Assembly (NCBI GenBank): GCA_001464575.1
Contig: LNFE01000076.1
Coordinates: forward strand, 1 to 64,000
DNA: 64,000 nucleotides
From: Acidobacteria bacterium Ga0077553
Lineage (GTDB): Bacteria; Acidobacteriota; Terriglobia; Bryobacterales; Bryobacteraceae
Reading direction: 5' to 3'
Part shown: one piece after another, positions 26,851 through 37,053 of the stretch
How the letters are laid out: every line of letters begins with the position of its first letter
Position numbering within the stretch: position 1 is the first letter of the stretch
Program-made: the position numbers and the translations under genes
Notes under the pieces: generated by a model
Told to the model about the DNA's origin: nothing
What the model saw: the letters and a program-made list of their open reading frames with translations, nothing else
The model's database searches: none

Positions 26851-27486
26851 GTGTCGGAATCTCACACCGTTCAGCCCGGCGATTGCCTTTTCAGTATTGC
26901 GGAAGAGTATGGCTATCACTGGGAGACCATCTGGAAGGATGCGTCGAACAGTTCACTCCGCCAGCTGAGAAAATCCCCGGCCGTCATCGCGCCCGGCGAC
27001 CCGCTCAACCTGCCCGGCAAAAGACTCAAAAACTTGGATCGGCCCACCGACCAGACGCACAAGTTCGTTCGGCTCGGCACCCCGGCCAAGCTCCGGCTCC
27101 AGTTCCTTCGCGATGGCGAACCGCGCGCCGGCGAGCCGTATACCTTGGACATCGACGGCGTGACCCGCTCCGGCGCCACCGACGGCCAAGGCTTCGTTAC
27201 CGAATATCTCCCGCCGAAAGCCCGCCGCGGCGAACTGATCATCGGCCAGGGCGAAAACCAAATGACGTACCCGCTGCAACTGGGTCATCTCGATCCCATC
27301 GACAGCGGCCCCGGCGTTTCGCAGCGGCTGAGTAATCTTGGCTTTCTGCCGCCAGACGCAAACCCCGACGACCCGGACGTTCGCGGAGTTGGCCTCCGCC
27401 GGTTTCAGTCCACGCACGGTCTGCCGATTACGGGCGAGGCCGACGCGGCGACGGCGGACAAGTTAAAGACCCTGCACGGCTCTTAA
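26851..27486 (+). CDS. LysM and peptidoglycan-binding domain protein paired with HET-C
   Basis: A 211-residue protein without signal peptide. A LysM domain (about 4-55: 'HTVQPGDCLFSIAEEYGY...IAPGDPLNLP') is followed by a beta-sandwich-like middle ('LRLQFLRDGEPRAGEPYTL', 75-130). The C-terminal peptidoglycan-binding domain ('VSQRLSNLGFLPPDA...LRRFQSTHGLPITGEAD', 150-208) completes it. It starts at GTG 26851; a stop in the same frame at 26815 leaves little choice, and the GGAGG touches the start, an odd spacing. The stop is nine bases before the HET-C gene, so the two are almost certainly co-expressed. A cell-wall adaptor or carrier role is inference. Confidence 0.78.
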   Translation: MSESHTVQPGDCLFSIAEEYGYHWETIWKDASNSSLRQLRKSPAVIAPGDPLNLPGKRLKNLDRPTDQTHKFVRLGTPAKLRLQFLRDGEPRAGEPYTLDIDGVTRSGATDGQGFVTEYLPPKARRGELIIGQGENQMTYPLQLGHLDPIDSGPGVSQRLSNLGFLPPDANPDDPDVRGVGLRRFQSTHGLPITGEADAATADKLKTLHGS

Positions 27487-27495
27487 GGAAGCGTC

Positions 27496-29511
27496 ATGGA
27501 TACTCACGGACACGAAGAGTGCGCCAAGCTAGGCGGCGAAATGATCCAGGCCGCCATCGACAGTTCCCGGCATCCGCAGTTGCGGTTGGGAGCTTTCTAC
27601 CTCGGCAACTGGTTGACGGACGTTTCGCAAGCCGTCGACCCCGTCGCCATCTCCTCACTCCGCGTGAAATTCCGCCAGGCCATGTACGCTGTGATCCAGG
27701 AGGTCGAGGCCGCCTCCGCGTATCTTCCGGGCTTTACCCAGGCCCAAGTTGGCCAGTTCCGGAACAGCTTGAATGAGGAGCATTGCCGGATCGATAACGC
27801 CGCGGCGGCCATTGCCGGCACTACCTCGGCCAGCCCGTTGGCCGGTTTGATCAAGCGAACCTTTTTCGTCCTGGGATACCGGAAGTTTGTTCATCCCGAT
27901 TCGCCCAAAACGAAACGCCGGATGGATTTCCCGTCGTACAAGGAAATCTTCAACCAGCGATTCACCCAGTATTTCCCCCACGAGCACGTCGACCGCTACC
28001 CAGGGGACCCCGCCGAGCGTGGCGGCTACAGCAAAAAGGTAGCCGTTGGCACCTTAACTCCTACGGGCACCGGCACCGGCCAATCCAAGCTAACCCCGCA
28101 CCAGTACGAATACCTCGTCGAAGACATCCGGGTGGTCGCCGGCTTGCTGGCCGAGGTTGATCTGCATTGGGCCAGAAAGACGTTCAGCGGCCGGCGGAGC
28201 GTTTCTGATGAGGACGTTGAATGGAACAAGCACCTGGCAAAGCTCGGTCACGCGGTCCATGCCGTGGAGGACTACTTCGTGCACTCCAACTACATCGAAC
28301 TGGCGCTGAGGGATTGGCCGGACGGCGCGAAGTATCGCCCGGATCCCTCCCTGCAGCTGGGCTCAGGTTACCTCGAAACACCAACGGAAATTGTCGAAAA
28401 GCGCCTGCGCCAATTCGACGGCGAAAAGTTGCCGAATCTCTCCAAAGAGAGAAACGTGGTTACTGGCTACTTTGACTTCGTGGACACTTTCTTTAGCTTG
28501 CGCCATGTGTACGAAGGCATCTTCGGAGAAAAGGAAGGCGACGGCGAAGAAGGAGACGAGGCGGAAGGCTGGCGGCGGCTGCTCCATTCCGTGGTGCAGG
28601 CCATCCATGAGCAGACCCGTCTCGATCCTTCCGTTAGTTTGGAGAACGCCCGGAAGATTGCTCGCCGCGAGGTGGTGCACCAAGCCTATTACGGTAAGGC
28701 CGAACGGCAGCTCGCGGCCCAGGAGTTGCTCAACGAATGCCCTAGTGAAATCCGCGAGGAGTTCTATGAGGTCGCCGCCCAGTTCTGTGTGCGGGCGCCT
28801 GGGGCGGCCGTTAGTATGTACTCCGCCTTTGAAACCGTCGTCGAATTCACCAGCCATCTCAGCGCGCCCGTAAAGTGGATCGAAGGGTTGTTGAAGCCGC
28901 TCATGGGTCCATCGCTGTCAAGTATGATCGTCAAATCCATTAGCCACCAGATTCTGCGGATTGTCGACAACCGTCTCGGCCGGACTCGCATCGGCAGTCA
29001 TTCCTTGCTCGCCAAGGACTACGCCTGGCACGTGCAGGGTTTGAGCGAACTCGACCGGCTGTATGATCTGGCCAAAGGTCTGGCGAAGGCCATCCACTGG
29101 TACATTCTGTATGCGCTTACCCGGTGGTCACGGGTGGAAGCCATTCCGGCCGCCCGGACTTTTGCCGGCGACGAGACCGTGTTCAACACCATCGAGGAGC
29201 GTCTCTACATCGACTGGCTCGAGCTTCTTGAATGCTTCTTGCGGAATCCCCATTCCGTGCCCGCACCGCCGGGCACCCCTTGGTGGCAGAATATCGTCAA
29301 GCACGGCTACACCAACATGCAAGCCATGATGAGCCTGGTGAGCGCCGCTCCGCCGCCCCACCAGTTTCGTTATATCACCGAGGCCGAGGTCAAGCAGTTC
29401 ATCGCGGACGCCGCCGCCCACAACCAGAAACTGGAAGAGTTCTACAACACCGATCCGGCCGTTATTTCCATCCGCACTACGGAAGAATACTGCGCCCCGA
29501 TGGGACGATAG
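27496..29511 (+). CDS. HET-C domain protein (zinc phospholipase C/P1 nuclease-like)
   Basis: A 671-residue protein. 'THGHEEC' (3-9), 'GNWLTDVSQAVDP' (37-49) and 'GHAVHAVEDYFVHSNYIELA' (251-270) match the HET-C family. His and Asp residues H252, H255, D259 and H263 are spaced like the metal site of zinc-dependent phospholipase C and P1 nuclease. The C-terminal 350 residues are helical without a recognised domain. There is no signal peptide. HET-C is known from fungal incompatibility, and bacterial homologues are candidate antibacterial effectors. An AAGGA lies 8 bases before the ATG. No secretion-system or immunity gene is visible beside it. Confidence 0.8.
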   Translation: MDTHGHEECAKLGGEMIQAAIDSSRHPQLRLGAFYLGNWLTDVSQAVDPVAISSLRVKFRQAMYAVIQEVEAASAYLPGFTQAQVGQFRNSLNEEHCRIDNAAAAIAGTTSASPLAGLIKRTFFVLGYRKFVHPDSPKTKRRMDFPSYKEIFNQRFTQYFPHEHVDRYPGDPAERGGYSKKVAVGTLTPTGTGTGQSKLTPHQYEYLVEDIRVVAGLLAEVDLHWARKTFSGRRSVSDEDVEWNKHLAKLGHAVHAVEDYFVHSNYIELALRDWPDGAKYRPDPSLQLGSGYLETPTEIVEKRLRQFDGEKLPNLSKERNVVTGYFDFVDTFFSLRHVYEGIFGEKEGDGEEGDEAEGWRRLLHSVVQAIHEQTRLDPSVSLENARKIARREVVHQAYYGKAERQLAAQELLNECPSEIREEFYEVAAQFCVRAPGAAVSMYSAFETVVEFTSHLSAPVKWIEGLLKPLMGPSLSSMIVKSISHQILRIVDNRLGRTRIGSHSLLAKDYAWHVQGLSELDRLYDLAKGLAKAIHWYILYALTRWSRVEAIPAARTFAGDETVFNTIEERLYIDWLELLECFLRNPHSVPAPPGTPWWQNIVKHGYTNMQAMMSLVSAAPPPHQFRYITEAEVKQFIADAAAHNQKLEEFYNTDPAVISIRTTEEYCAPMGR

Positions 29512-29523
29512 AATAGCGGGGCG

Positions 29524-29955
29524 ATGGCCTTTTCCCACATCACAACTTGCGGCCAGTGCGGCGCCGGCAACCGCATCCCCGCTGCGCATCTGGCCCACCG
29601 TGGCCGCTGTGGCAAATGCAAGGCGGCCCTGCCTGCGCTCGCCAAAGCGCTCCCGGTCGACGCCGAGGCCTTCACCGAGATCATCGGCTCCGCCTCCGTG
29701 CCTGTCCTAGTCGACTTCTGGGCCTCCTGGTGCGGCCCCTGCCTCATGGCCGCGCCCGAAGTCGAAAAGCTCGCCGCCGAAATGGAGGGCCGGGCGATCG
29801 TATTGAAGGTGGATACGGAAGCGCAACCCGCCTTGGCCGCCCGCTATCGCATCCAGTCCATCCCCAACTTCATCGTCTTCCGGAACGGTCAGATCGTCCA
29901 CCAGCAGGCTGGCGCCGCACCGCGGAGCCAGATGCGCGCGTGGCTCGAAACCTAA
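29524..29955 (+). CDS. trxC: Thioredoxin 2-type protein with N-terminal zinc ribbon
   Basis: A 143-residue protein. The N-terminal ribbon has two CxxC pairs (CGQC at 9-12 and CGKC further on) and the thioredoxin domain has the active site WCGPC near residue 72, with the cis-proline region 'QSIPNFIVF'. This is the TrxC layout: a cytoplasmic disulfide reductase whose zinc ribbon tunes redox response. It starts 12 bases after the HET-C stop, perhaps only read-through. Its stop overlaps the convergent DUF1501 gene by four bases. Confidence 0.9.
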   Translation: MAFSHITTCGQCGAGNRIPAAHLAHRGRCGKCKAALPALAKALPVDAEAFTEIIGSASVPVLVDFWASWCGPCLMAAPEVEKLAAEMEGRAIVLKVDTEAQPALAARYRIQSIPNFIVFRNGQIVHQQAGAAPRSQMRAWLET

Positions 29956-31337
29956 GTCTTGAAGAAGCCCAGATCCGCCGTCGGGAAGTTCGCCAGATTG
30001 GGGAACACGGTAGTCAAACCACTATCCGGCACCCCGAACCACTTCGCCAACGTTGCTCCGTACTGATCGAGCGAAATCGACGGAATCCAGTTCCCCCGGC
30101 TGCCGGAATCATCCGCTCCGTTCAGAACCATGCTGGGATACGTGCCGTAAAACCCACTCTTCACCGCTCCGCCCGTCACAAACTGATGGCCGCCCCAGGC
30201 GTGGTCCGTGCCGTTGCTGGCGTTGGGCTGGAAGGTCCGGCTAAACTCCGACTCGGTGAACAGCGTCACTTGTTCCGACAGTCCTAACTCCTCCATCGCC
30301 AGATTAAACGCAAGCATCGCCGCGCTCAGGTCGGCGAGCAACTGCGGCTGCCGGTTGGGCTGATCCTCATGGGTATCGTAGCCGCCCTGCGAACAGAAGA
30401 AGATCTGCCGTTGCAGACCCACCGCCCCGCGGATCTGGATCAGCCGCACGATCTGCCGCAACTGGTTGCCGATAGAAGTCGTGGGGAACGGCGTCGTCAA
30501 ACTCGGCAGATTCGCGAAGGCATCATTGGCCTGCCGCAGCACAACCAGCGAGTCGTTGATGCGGCTGCCCGCGGCCTGCACGAGGGTTACGCCGTTCGAA
30601 AGCGTCAGAATCTGTTGCAGCGCGTTTAGCCTTTCCAGGTCACCCGGGCGGTTCTGCTGACCGGTCACGGCGATGTTGGGTGAGGCGATCTGCGAGGGTT
30701 GCGTCTGCTGGCCCACCAGAAACAGGGAGTTGCCGTTCACTGAAACCGCCGCGGGAAACAGCGACGGCTGGTTCAGGGGCCGAATCTGGTCGGCAATTCG
30801 CCCGGCCCAACCCGATTGGGCGATGCCAATGGGAATCGCGCTCTGCCACTGCTGCTGCTGGTCGGAGTGCGAGAACAGGTTGCTCGGCACCGGCTGCTGG
30901 TTGGCCCGGTACTGCGCCCGCGTCAGGGGCCGCACTAGCATGCCGACGTTCGAAACGACGGCCGCCTTGCTGGTCTGAAACAGGGTCTGCAGGCCGGGCA
31001 TGGACGGCGGCAGCCCGTAGGTGGAACTGCCCGCGTTGGTGGCCTGCAGGAGGTTGGTGCGGGGAATGGCGATCGCTCGCCGGACGCCGGCATAGGCCGC
31101 GTATCCGGCGTCGTCGGTGGGAATCAGCATGTCATTCGCATCGCTGCCCCCGAATAAGAAGATGCATACCAGCGCCTTGTAGCCGGAGTTCGCCGTTTGG
31201 GCCAAGGCGTTAATCCCGCCTAACTGACCCAGCGCTCCAGCGGCCCCCAGGCCGGTCACCGCCCGGCAGCCAAGCCGCAGGAACTCCCGGCGATTGGCAA
31301 GCAAGCCGGCATGTCGACGTGCAGAAGAGATAGCCAT
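29952..31337 (-). CDS. DUF1501 protein, Tat-exported
   Basis: A 461-residue protein of the sulfatase-like DUF1501 family. A twin-arginine signal (RREFLRLG, 16-23) precedes '[19 protein letters not shown]', the typical family start, and the C-terminal '[15 protein letters not shown]' and '[13 protein letters not shown]' motifs are intact. The family is predicted to be periplasmic and is nearly always paired with DUF1800, which here ends 13 bases upstream of this start. The substrate is unknown. Confidence 0.9.
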   Translation of the reverse strand: MAISSARRHAGLLANRREFLRLGCRAVTGLGAAGALGQLGGINALAQTANSGYKALVCIFLFGGSDANDMLIPTDDAGYAAYAGVRRAIAIPRTNLLQATNAGSSTYGLPPSMPGLQTLFQTSKAAVVSNVGMLVRPLTRAQYRANQQPVPSNLFSHSDQQQQWQSAIPIGIAQSGWAGRIADQIRPLNQPSLFPAAVSVNGNSLFLVGQQTQPSQIASPNIAVTGQQNRPGDLERLNALQQILTLSNGVTLVQAAGSRINDSLVVLRQANDAFANLPSLTTPFPTTSIGNQLRQIVRLIQIRGAVGLQRQIFFCSQGGYDTHEDQPNRQPQLLADLSAAMLAFNLAMEELGLSEQVTLFTESEFSRTFQPNASNGTDHAWGGHQFVTGGAVKSGFYGTYPSMVLNGADDSGSRGNWIPSISLDQYGATLAKWFGVPDSGLTTVFPNLANFPTADLGFFKT

Positions 31338-31350
31338 GTTGTTTCCTTGT

Positions 31351-32802
31351 TTACCGTTTCACCAGAACCTGCGGAGACGCACCCACCAGATAAAGCGCCG
31401 TGATCGCCTTCATCCGGTTGCTGGTCTGCGCATTGACCGCCTGCAAAATCGTGGCCCGCACGTTGCTGTTAACGGTGCCCCGGTTCAGTGCGTTCGCCGC
31501 AGCCGTGATGAGCGCATCCGGGTTCGTCGCCAGTTGATCCCAGGGGTTCAGATCCAGCACGGCCGCGCTCCCCAGCCCATTGCTGGCCAACCGGTAGATC
31601 AAGTTCACCGCATTCATCGCCGTGGTGGCATTCAGAGCCTGGAATTCGGGACCGGGCTTTGAGAACGGCGAGAAGTAGCTGAACACGCTGCCCGGGTAGA
31701 ACAGGTTCTGACCCACCCCGCTGACTGTGCTCGCCAAGCCGCCGTTCGAGCGCATATCCAACGCCCGGATGATGTTCAGGGTCAACGCCAAGGGTTCCCG
31801 CAGGGATCCCTGGTCGGCGTTCAACTCCGAGTACGGGCCCGCCCCGGTCCCCGCTTCCGGATCGGTCAGAATCGCTTCCACCACCGATTTCAGGTCCCCG
31901 CGCACGCCACCGCTGTTGCTGTTGAACACCCGGGCCACCCGGTCGACATAGGCCGGCGAGGGGTTCGACGTCACCAGGCGCTGAATCAGCCGGTAGGAGA
32001 CGAACGGTCCGACGTTCGGGTGATTGAAGATCGCGTCCAGGGCCGAAGCCAGATCCTGCCGGGCCATTTGTCCGGCCGGAATGGTCACGCCGGGCAGAAT
32101 CGCCTTAGCCGTCGTGTCATGTTCGGCCTCGATCGGAATCATCGGTTCGGCCCAGTTATCCGGCGCGCGGAACTTCGGCGCCGCGCCGTTCATTGGCGCC
32201 GAAGTCCAGCCCGTAAACACCTTGGCCAATTCCGAAACGTGCGTCTCGTTGTAGCTCGCTGGGTTGCCGGTCTTCGGCGTTCCGTTCGGATTCAGTTCGA
32301 CGAGACCGATCGTGAACAGTTGCATCAACTCGCGGGCATAGTTTTCGTTGGCCACCGTGTTGCGGGCCGGGTTCGCCTTGGCGTTGTTGAGCATGTTCAA
32401 ATAACGACCCATGGCGGGGTTCAACGTGATGCGTTCAAGCAACCGCCGGTAGTTACCAAATGCTTCCTCGTGCAGAATCCGCAGATACGGCACGTATTGC
32501 CGGTGCTCGCCCAAATCCACCGCCGAGACCACCAGAATGGAGTGCAGCGCAAAGGCCACCCGGTGGCGCAGTTGATCCGGCGCATTCAGGGCGTTCAGAA
32601 TCCAGGTGGTCTGCAGACGGCTCATCCCCTCTTGCGATCCACCCGGCGTCGCCTCCAGCGCATCCGGAAGCGGCGTCATCGGGGCGCGAAACTGCTCGGC
32701 CAACCAAGCCGCCCGGCCAATGGCTTGCACCTTGGCGATGGACGCCGGGTCCGCTCCGTAGCTTGCTTGCTCCAGAAAGCGAATCGCCGAACCGTAGCCC
32801 AT
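31351..32802 (-). CDS. DUF1800 domain protein (C-terminal part of a larger gene)
   Basis: A 483-residue DUF1800 domain, from 'AIRFLEQASYGADPASI' through 'NYARELMQLFTIGL' and 'GWTSAPMNGAAP' to the C-terminal motif 'NPAARNTVANENY'-type core, partner of DUF1501. The ATG at 32802 has AGGAG only three bases upstream, and the frame upstream can be joined to the Ig-like gene by removing one G from a GGCGGCGG run near 32820-32830. The sum, about 865 residues, matches large acidobacterial DUF1800 proteins. So this is probably one gene split by a single-base frame change. Confidence 0.82.
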   Translation of the reverse strand: MGYGSAIRFLEQASYGADPASIAKVQAIGRAAWLAEQFRAPMTPLPDALEATPGGSQEGMSRLQTTWILNALNAPDQLRHRVAFALHSILVVSAVDLGEHRQYVPYLRILHEEAFGNYRRLLERITLNPAMGRYLNMLNNAKANPARNTVANENYARELMQLFTIGLVELNPNGTPKTGNPASYNETHVSELAKVFTGWTSAPMNGAAPKFRAPDNWAEPMIPIEAEHDTTAKAILPGVTIPAGQMARQDLASALDAIFNHPNVGPFVSYRLIQRLVTSNPSPAYVDRVARVFNSNSGGVRGDLKSVVEAILTDPEAGTGAGPYSELNADQGSLREPLALTLNIIRALDMRSNGGLASTVSGVGQNLFYPGSVFSYFSPFSKPGPEFQALNATTAMNAVNLIYRLASNGLGSAAVLDLNPWDQLATNPDALITAAANALNRGTVNSNVRATILQAVNAQTSNRMKAITALYLVGASPQVLVKR

Positions 32803-33949
32803 GAGCTCCTGACTCTCCGCCGCCCGGCCCCGGGTTCACCACGCGGAGAGTGGTCATCTGCCCGGCCACCGGCGCGAGAATCGCCGTCGCGCGCAGTTGG
32901 CCGGTGTTCACATAGGTTGTTGCCAATTCAAAAGCGCCAAGATACACCTTCGAGGAGGGCGTAAAGAGCGATCCGTTTAGCGTAAATGTCGTCGTGTTGC
33001 TCGCTTGGGGAGCGGTAGTCAAGCTGGGGTTTAACGGAGACGGCTGAACTAGCGGCGCGGGCGAGGTGCCGGTTTTGGCCACCGTGGGCGAGGCACTCGT
33101 CAGCACGGGAATCGGATTTTGGAGATTGACCACGGCCACCGCGAATCCGCGCGCATCGTGGCGACTTACCACCTTCACGTCCACTCTAGCCGCAGGCGGC
33201 GCCGCGGGCGCGGTGTACAGCCCGGTCGCGTCGATGGTCCCCACCATTGCATTCCCTCCGGGGATCTCATTCACCAACCAATCCACCGTCGACACGGAAG
33301 TGTTCGAAACATACGCATTGAACTTCACCGTCGCGCCGCCCCGCACCGTCGTCGAGGTCGGCGACATAGTCACTTTCACCGGTGCATTGACGGTCAGGCC
33401 GCGGGTGTTGCTCGGCGAGGCGCCGGGGTCCGGATTCGAGACGATCACGTCAATCGAGTTGCCCGCCGGGTTTTCTGCCACCGCCGACACTTCCAGCTCC
33501 GTCGCGCTCAGAAACCGCGGCACAGCCGGCTTACCTTCGAGCGTCACCGTGCTGGAGGGCAGAAAGTTCGTCCCCCGAATCCGCAACGTGTAGGCCAAAC
33601 CCGTATTCACCGCCGCCGGTTCCAGTGCCGTAATGGTGGGTTTCGCATTTTGAATCGTCACCACCGCCGTCGCCGATTTGGTGGCATCAGCCACTGATGT
33701 AGCGCGCACGGTCACCGACCCACCAGACGGAATGGTCGCAGGAGCCGTGAACTGCCCCGAGGCGGTTATCGTGCCCGCGGTCGCCGTCCACTGCACTGCC
33801 GTATTGGTTGTGTTCTTGACAGTAGCCGAGAAGCTACGGGACTCATTGACGCGCAGCGTCGCCGTCGTCGGCGAAACCGTGATCGTGACCTGTTGCGCTT
33901 GCAGAAGGCCACTCAAAAGGATTGTAGATAGGGCCAGTCGGGACAGCAT
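32453..33949 (-). pseudogene. Ig/IPT-domain N-terminal half of the DUF1800 protein, frame lost near 32825
   Basis: The convincing coding part runs from 33949 to about 32825 (about 375 residues). It has a signal peptide (LSRLALSTILLSGLLQAQ), a BIG2-like domain (ITVSPTTATLRVNESRSF), an IPT/TIG domain (PTITALEPAAVNTGLAYT), another Ig-like domain and a final strand 'LRVVNPGPG'. After this the frame becomes non-protein-like and shadows the DUF1800 gene to 32453. Deleting one base restores '...NPGPGAESQELMGYG' into DUF1800. The domains would form an exported, multi-Ig stalk. Slippage in a GGC run or a sequencing error are equally possible. Confidence 0.7.
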
Positions 33950-34026
33950 CGTCTCCCTGAGAGTAACAGGACTACCAGGACCAGTCCAGAACTAGTTTGC
34001 CCTAATACCCTCTGAGGGCAATGCCT

Positions 34027-34899
34027 CTACCCCCCATACAAGGGGGGCTCACCCGGCGGACGGGTCTTCCAACGGCGATGAATCCAGAGCCACTGGTCCG
34101 GATATGCCCGAATCGCCCGTTCCAAGGCGTTTTGAATCCGCTGGGTGTCGATCAACACGTTTCCCGTGATCCCCACCGGCGGATCGAACCGAAGTATGTA
34201 TTTCCGCTCTTCCGCCGACCACACCGCGTAACCGGGAATCACGGTCGCGCCGGTCCGCGCCGCCAACTTGGCGAACGTCGGGCTGACGCACGCCTTCCGG
34301 CCGAAGAAGTTGACGAACAGCCCGTCGTCCAATCCGACGTTCTGATCCACCAGGATGCCCACCGCCTGGTTGGCCTCGAGCGCCCGGTAAATCGGCCGAA
34401 TCCCCTCGGCTTTGCCAAACACAGTATTGCCGCTCGCCGTTCTCCGTTCCCGCACCAGGGCGTCGAGCAGCGGGTTATCGAGCGGCCGCACGACAATATG
34501 CATCGGCTCGGTCAGCAACGCATGCGCATAAGCCGAGAGCTCCCAGTTCCCGAGGTGCAGCGTGGCAAACAGAACACCCTTCCCCTTGGCCTTAGCCGCC
34601 TCGTAATGTTCGAATCCCTCGTAGCGGATCCACTCGCCGACGTTCTCCTTATTGATCCGCGGAAACCGGGCGAAACAGACGAGCATCCGGCCAATCGAGC
34701 GAAACACCCCGTCGATGATCTGTGGATCCATCCCCGTCAATTCGCAATTCCGCTGCGCAAACCGCCGCAGTTTGGGTACCGCCCGATCCAGTACTTTGGC
34801 GTAGACCGAACCCAGAAACCGGGTGGGGCCATAGCTTACGCTGGCAAGAATCAGGCGGACTAACCAATATTCCAGGCGGTTTCGCCGCTCGCTACGCAA
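34027..34899 (-). CDS. Lipid A-type lysophospholipid acyltransferase (LpxL/HtrB family)
   Basis: A 290-residue membrane-associated enzyme. '[16 protein letters not shown]' holds the HxxxxE catalytic pair of the family, and '[20 protein letters not shown]' and '[12 protein letters not shown]' are the later conserved blocks. It should add secondary acyl chains to lipid A or a related lipid. The start is TTG at 34899 with GGAGG upstream; that site lies inside the native end of mnmA, indicating translational coupling. A hydrophobic N-terminal helix ([13 protein letters not shown]) is present. Confidence 0.85.
   Translation of the reverse strand: MRSERRNRLEYWLVRLILASVSYGPTRFLGSVYAKVLDRAVPKLRRFAQRNCELTGMDPQIIDGVFRSIGRMLVCFARFPRINKENVGEWIRYEGFEHYEAAKAKGKGVLFATLHLGNWELSAYAHALLTEPMHIVVRPLDNPLLDALVRERRTASGNTVFGKAEGIRPIYRALEANQAVGILVDQNVGLDDGLFVNFFGRKACVSPTFAKLAARTGATVIPGYAVWSAEERKYILRFDPPVGITGNVLIDTQRIQNALERAIRAYPDQWLWIHRRWKTRPPGEPPLYGG
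34030..34047 (-). terminator. GC-rich hairpin over the acyltransferase stop codon
   Basis: CCCCCC (34030-34035) and GGGGGG (34042-34047) flank a six-base loop and cover the last codons of the acyltransferase gene. A second small palindrome (CCCTCTGAGGG) follows just downstream. No U-tract is present, so this would be at best a rho-independent-like or mRNA-stabilising hairpin. Confidence 0.25.
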
Positions 34900-35948
34900 T
34901 CCACCCGCCTCCCAGCACCAGGTCGCCGTCGTAGACAGCGGCCCCTTGGCCCGGGGTAACGGCGCGCTGCGGCTGGTCGAACTCCACTTCCAACCGGCCG
35001 TCGACCAACCTGCGCCCGGATCGGTTCGGCCGGCTCGGCAATCGAAATCCAGTTCATATCCCGAACCGCCATGCGCGTGGTTAACAACTCGTCCGGCCCG
35101 CCCACCGTTACCCGGTTAGACGCCGGTTCGGTGGCGATGACATACAACGGCTCCGGCGCGGCCACGCCGAGTCCGCGGCGCTGGCCCACCGTGTAGTTAT
35201 GAAAGCCGGCATGGCGGCCCACCACTTCCCCGCTCTGCGTCACAATTTCGCCGCCGCCCGCCGGCACGGCCATGCCTTGCTCTTTGGCATACGCGGCGAT
35301 AAACGCCGCATAGTCGCCATTCGGCACGAAACAGATCTCCTGCGAATCCTGCTTCTCGGCCACCGGCAGCCCGGCCTCCCGCGCCAGTTCCCGCGTCTCC
35401 GTCTTGAGCATCTCCCCCAACGGAAACAAGGTCTTAGCCAATTGCGCCTGGGTCAGTCCGAGCAGGAAGTAAGTCTGATCTTTCGTCGAATCGACGGCGC
35501 GCCGCAGTTGGTAGCGGCCGGAGGCTTCGTCGAACGAAACCCGGGCGTAGTGGCCGGTCGCGATCTTCTCGGCGCCAATACCCGCGGCCATTTCGAGAAA
35601 CGTCTCGAACTTAATGAAGTTATTGCACAGCGTACAAGGAATCGGCGTCCGGCCCTGCAGATAGTCGTCCACAAACGGCCGCACCACATGCTGCTCGAAT
35701 TGATCCTCGAAGTTGACGACATAGTACGGGATGCCCAAAAACTGCGAGACATACCGCGCGTCATAGACATCATCAATCGAACAACAGCGCCCGGACGACG
35801 TCTCCGTCGCCAACTCCGGCAGCCGACGTTGATTCCAAAGCTGCATCGTCATCCCGACAATATTCTGCCCCTCGCGCTTGAGCAGCGCGGCGACCGCCGA
35901 AGAATCTACGCCGCCGGACATGGCGACGGCAATCAATCCATTAGACAT
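34860..35948 (-). CDS. mnmA: tRNA-uridine 2-sulfurtransferase, C-terminal frame lost
   Basis: MnmA adds sulfur to U34 of tRNAs for Lys, Glu and Gln. The PP-loop SGGVDSS (11-17) and both catalytic cysteine regions ('[10 protein letters not shown]' and 'ICFVPNGDY') are intact. After 'EPIRAQV' the frame turns into Arg-rich nonsense and stops at 34860. The correct end ('[20 protein letters not shown]...VLGGGWIA') is present in the next frame and stops at 34892. About ten residues (the RYRH-type motif) also seem missing. The break is near 35005-35025. The start at 35948 overlaps the cysteine desulfurase stop by eight bases, a logical pairing because that enzyme supplies the sulfur. Loss of mnmA would be costly, so error is likely. 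Confidence 0.88.
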   Translation of the reverse strand: MSNGLIAVAMSGGVDSSAVAALLKREGQNIVGMTMQLWNQRRLPELATETSSGRCCSIDDVYDARYVSQFLGIPYYVVNFEDQFEQHVVRPFVDDYLQGRTPIPCTLCNNFIKFETFLEMAAGIGAEKIATGHYARVSFDEASGRYQLRRAVDSTKDQTYFLLGLTQAQLAKTLFPLGEMLKTETRELAREAGLPVAEKQDSQEICFVPNGDYAAFIAAYAKEQGMAVPAGGGEIVTQSGEVVGRHAGFHNYTVGQRRGLGVAAPEPLYVIATEPASNRVTVGGPDELLTTRMAVRDMNWISIAEPAEPIRAQVGRRPVGSGVRPAAARRYPGPRGRCLRRRPGAGRRVDCVASGETAWNIG

Positions 35949-37053
35949 AAGTAGGCGACAACTTTCGTAAATGCGCGACCGCGGAGCCGACCGCTCCAAT
36001 CAACGCCTCTACCTCATCCAGGGTATTCGATTCCCCCAGTGAAAATCGGATGCAACTCTTCGCTTCGGTCTTCGTCAGGCCGATGGCCAACAGCGCCGGC
36101 GACGGCTCGACGGCCCCGGATGAGCAAGCGGCGCCCGAAGAGACCGAAAACCCGCGCAGGTCGAGCGCGATCACGAGCGCCTCGCCTTCGAGACCCGCGA
36201 ATCGGATGTTCGTGGTATTTGGCAATCGCGGTGCACCCGCGCCCTGCACTACGGCATCCGGCACCGCGGCCAGAATCCCGGCTTCCAACCGGTCCCGCAA
36301 CGCCGCCACGTCGTGCAGCGGTCGAGCCGCCGCCGCGCCTAACGCCACGATGCCTGGAACGTTTTCCGTACCCGCCCGGCGACCGCTTTCGTGCCGTCCG
36401 CCGAACTGCAACGGCGCCAGGTCGACCCCTTTCCGCACGAACAACGCGCCAATACCCTTGGGCGCCTGCATTTTGTGCCCACTCACGGAATAAAGATCGA
36501 CGCCGAGCGCACCCAGATCAACGGCCATCCGGCCCGGCACCTGCACGCCGTCAGAGTGGAACAGCGCGCCGAACTCATGCGCAACCGCGGCCAGGGCCGC
36601 CACCGGTTGCACGGTGCCGAACTCATTGTTGGCGTGCATGATGGATACCAAATCCGTCTCCGGGCGCATCGCCGCGCGCAGGGCTTCCGGGGTGATCAAA
36701 CCATTCTGGTCCGGGGCTACCACCGTGACATCGGCCCGCCGGGCGAGCGTCTGCGCCACCGCCGGATGCTCAATCGCGCTCGTCACCACGTGCCGCGCCG
36801 GCAGCGAAAGCGCCAGGTTGTTCGCCTCCGTCCCCCCGCTCGTAAACACGATCTCTTTCGGCGAACAGCCCAACCGCGCCGCCACTTGCCGCCGCGCCGT
36901 TTCCACCATTTGCCGGGCCCGCTGCCCGTCCCGATGGATGCTCGACGGATTGCCGCACGCCTCCGTCAGCGCCGGCAGCATCGCCGCCAACACATCGGGC
37001 GCCACCGGGGTCGTCGCGTTATGGTCGAAGTAAGCCAACTTCCATGGTATCAA
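35941..37053 (-). CDS. Cysteine desulfurase (NifS/IscS-like)
   Basis: A 370-residue PLP enzyme that takes sulfur from cysteine as a persulfide. '[10 protein letters not shown]' opens the protein, 'HSDGVQ' and '[12 protein letters not shown]' (PLP lysine near residue 200) follow, and the mobile catalytic loop is '[14 protein letters not shown]'. TTG codons at 37053 and 37038 both fit; the shorter form begins exactly where relatives do. It overlaps the upstream membrane-protein gene end and the downstream mnmA start, and probably feeds sulfur to MnmA. Confidence 0.92.
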   Translation of the reverse strand: MIPWKLAYFDHNATTPVAPDVLAAMLPALTEACGNPSSIHRDGQRARQMVETARRQVAARLGCSPKEIVFTSGGTEANNLALSLPARHVVTSAIEHPAVAQTLARRADVTVVAPDQNGLITPEALRAAMRPETDLVSIMHANNEFGTVQPVAALAAVAHEFGALFHSDGVQVPGRMAVDLGALGVDLYSVSGHKMQAPKGIGALFVRKGVDLAPLQFGGRHESGRRAGTENVPGIVALGAAAARPLHDVAALRDRLEAGILAAVPDAVVQGAGAPRLPNTTNIRFAGLEGEALVIALDLRGFSVSSGAACSSGAVEPSPALLAIGLTKTEAKSCIRFSLGESNTLDEVEALIGAVGSAVAHLRKLSPTYV

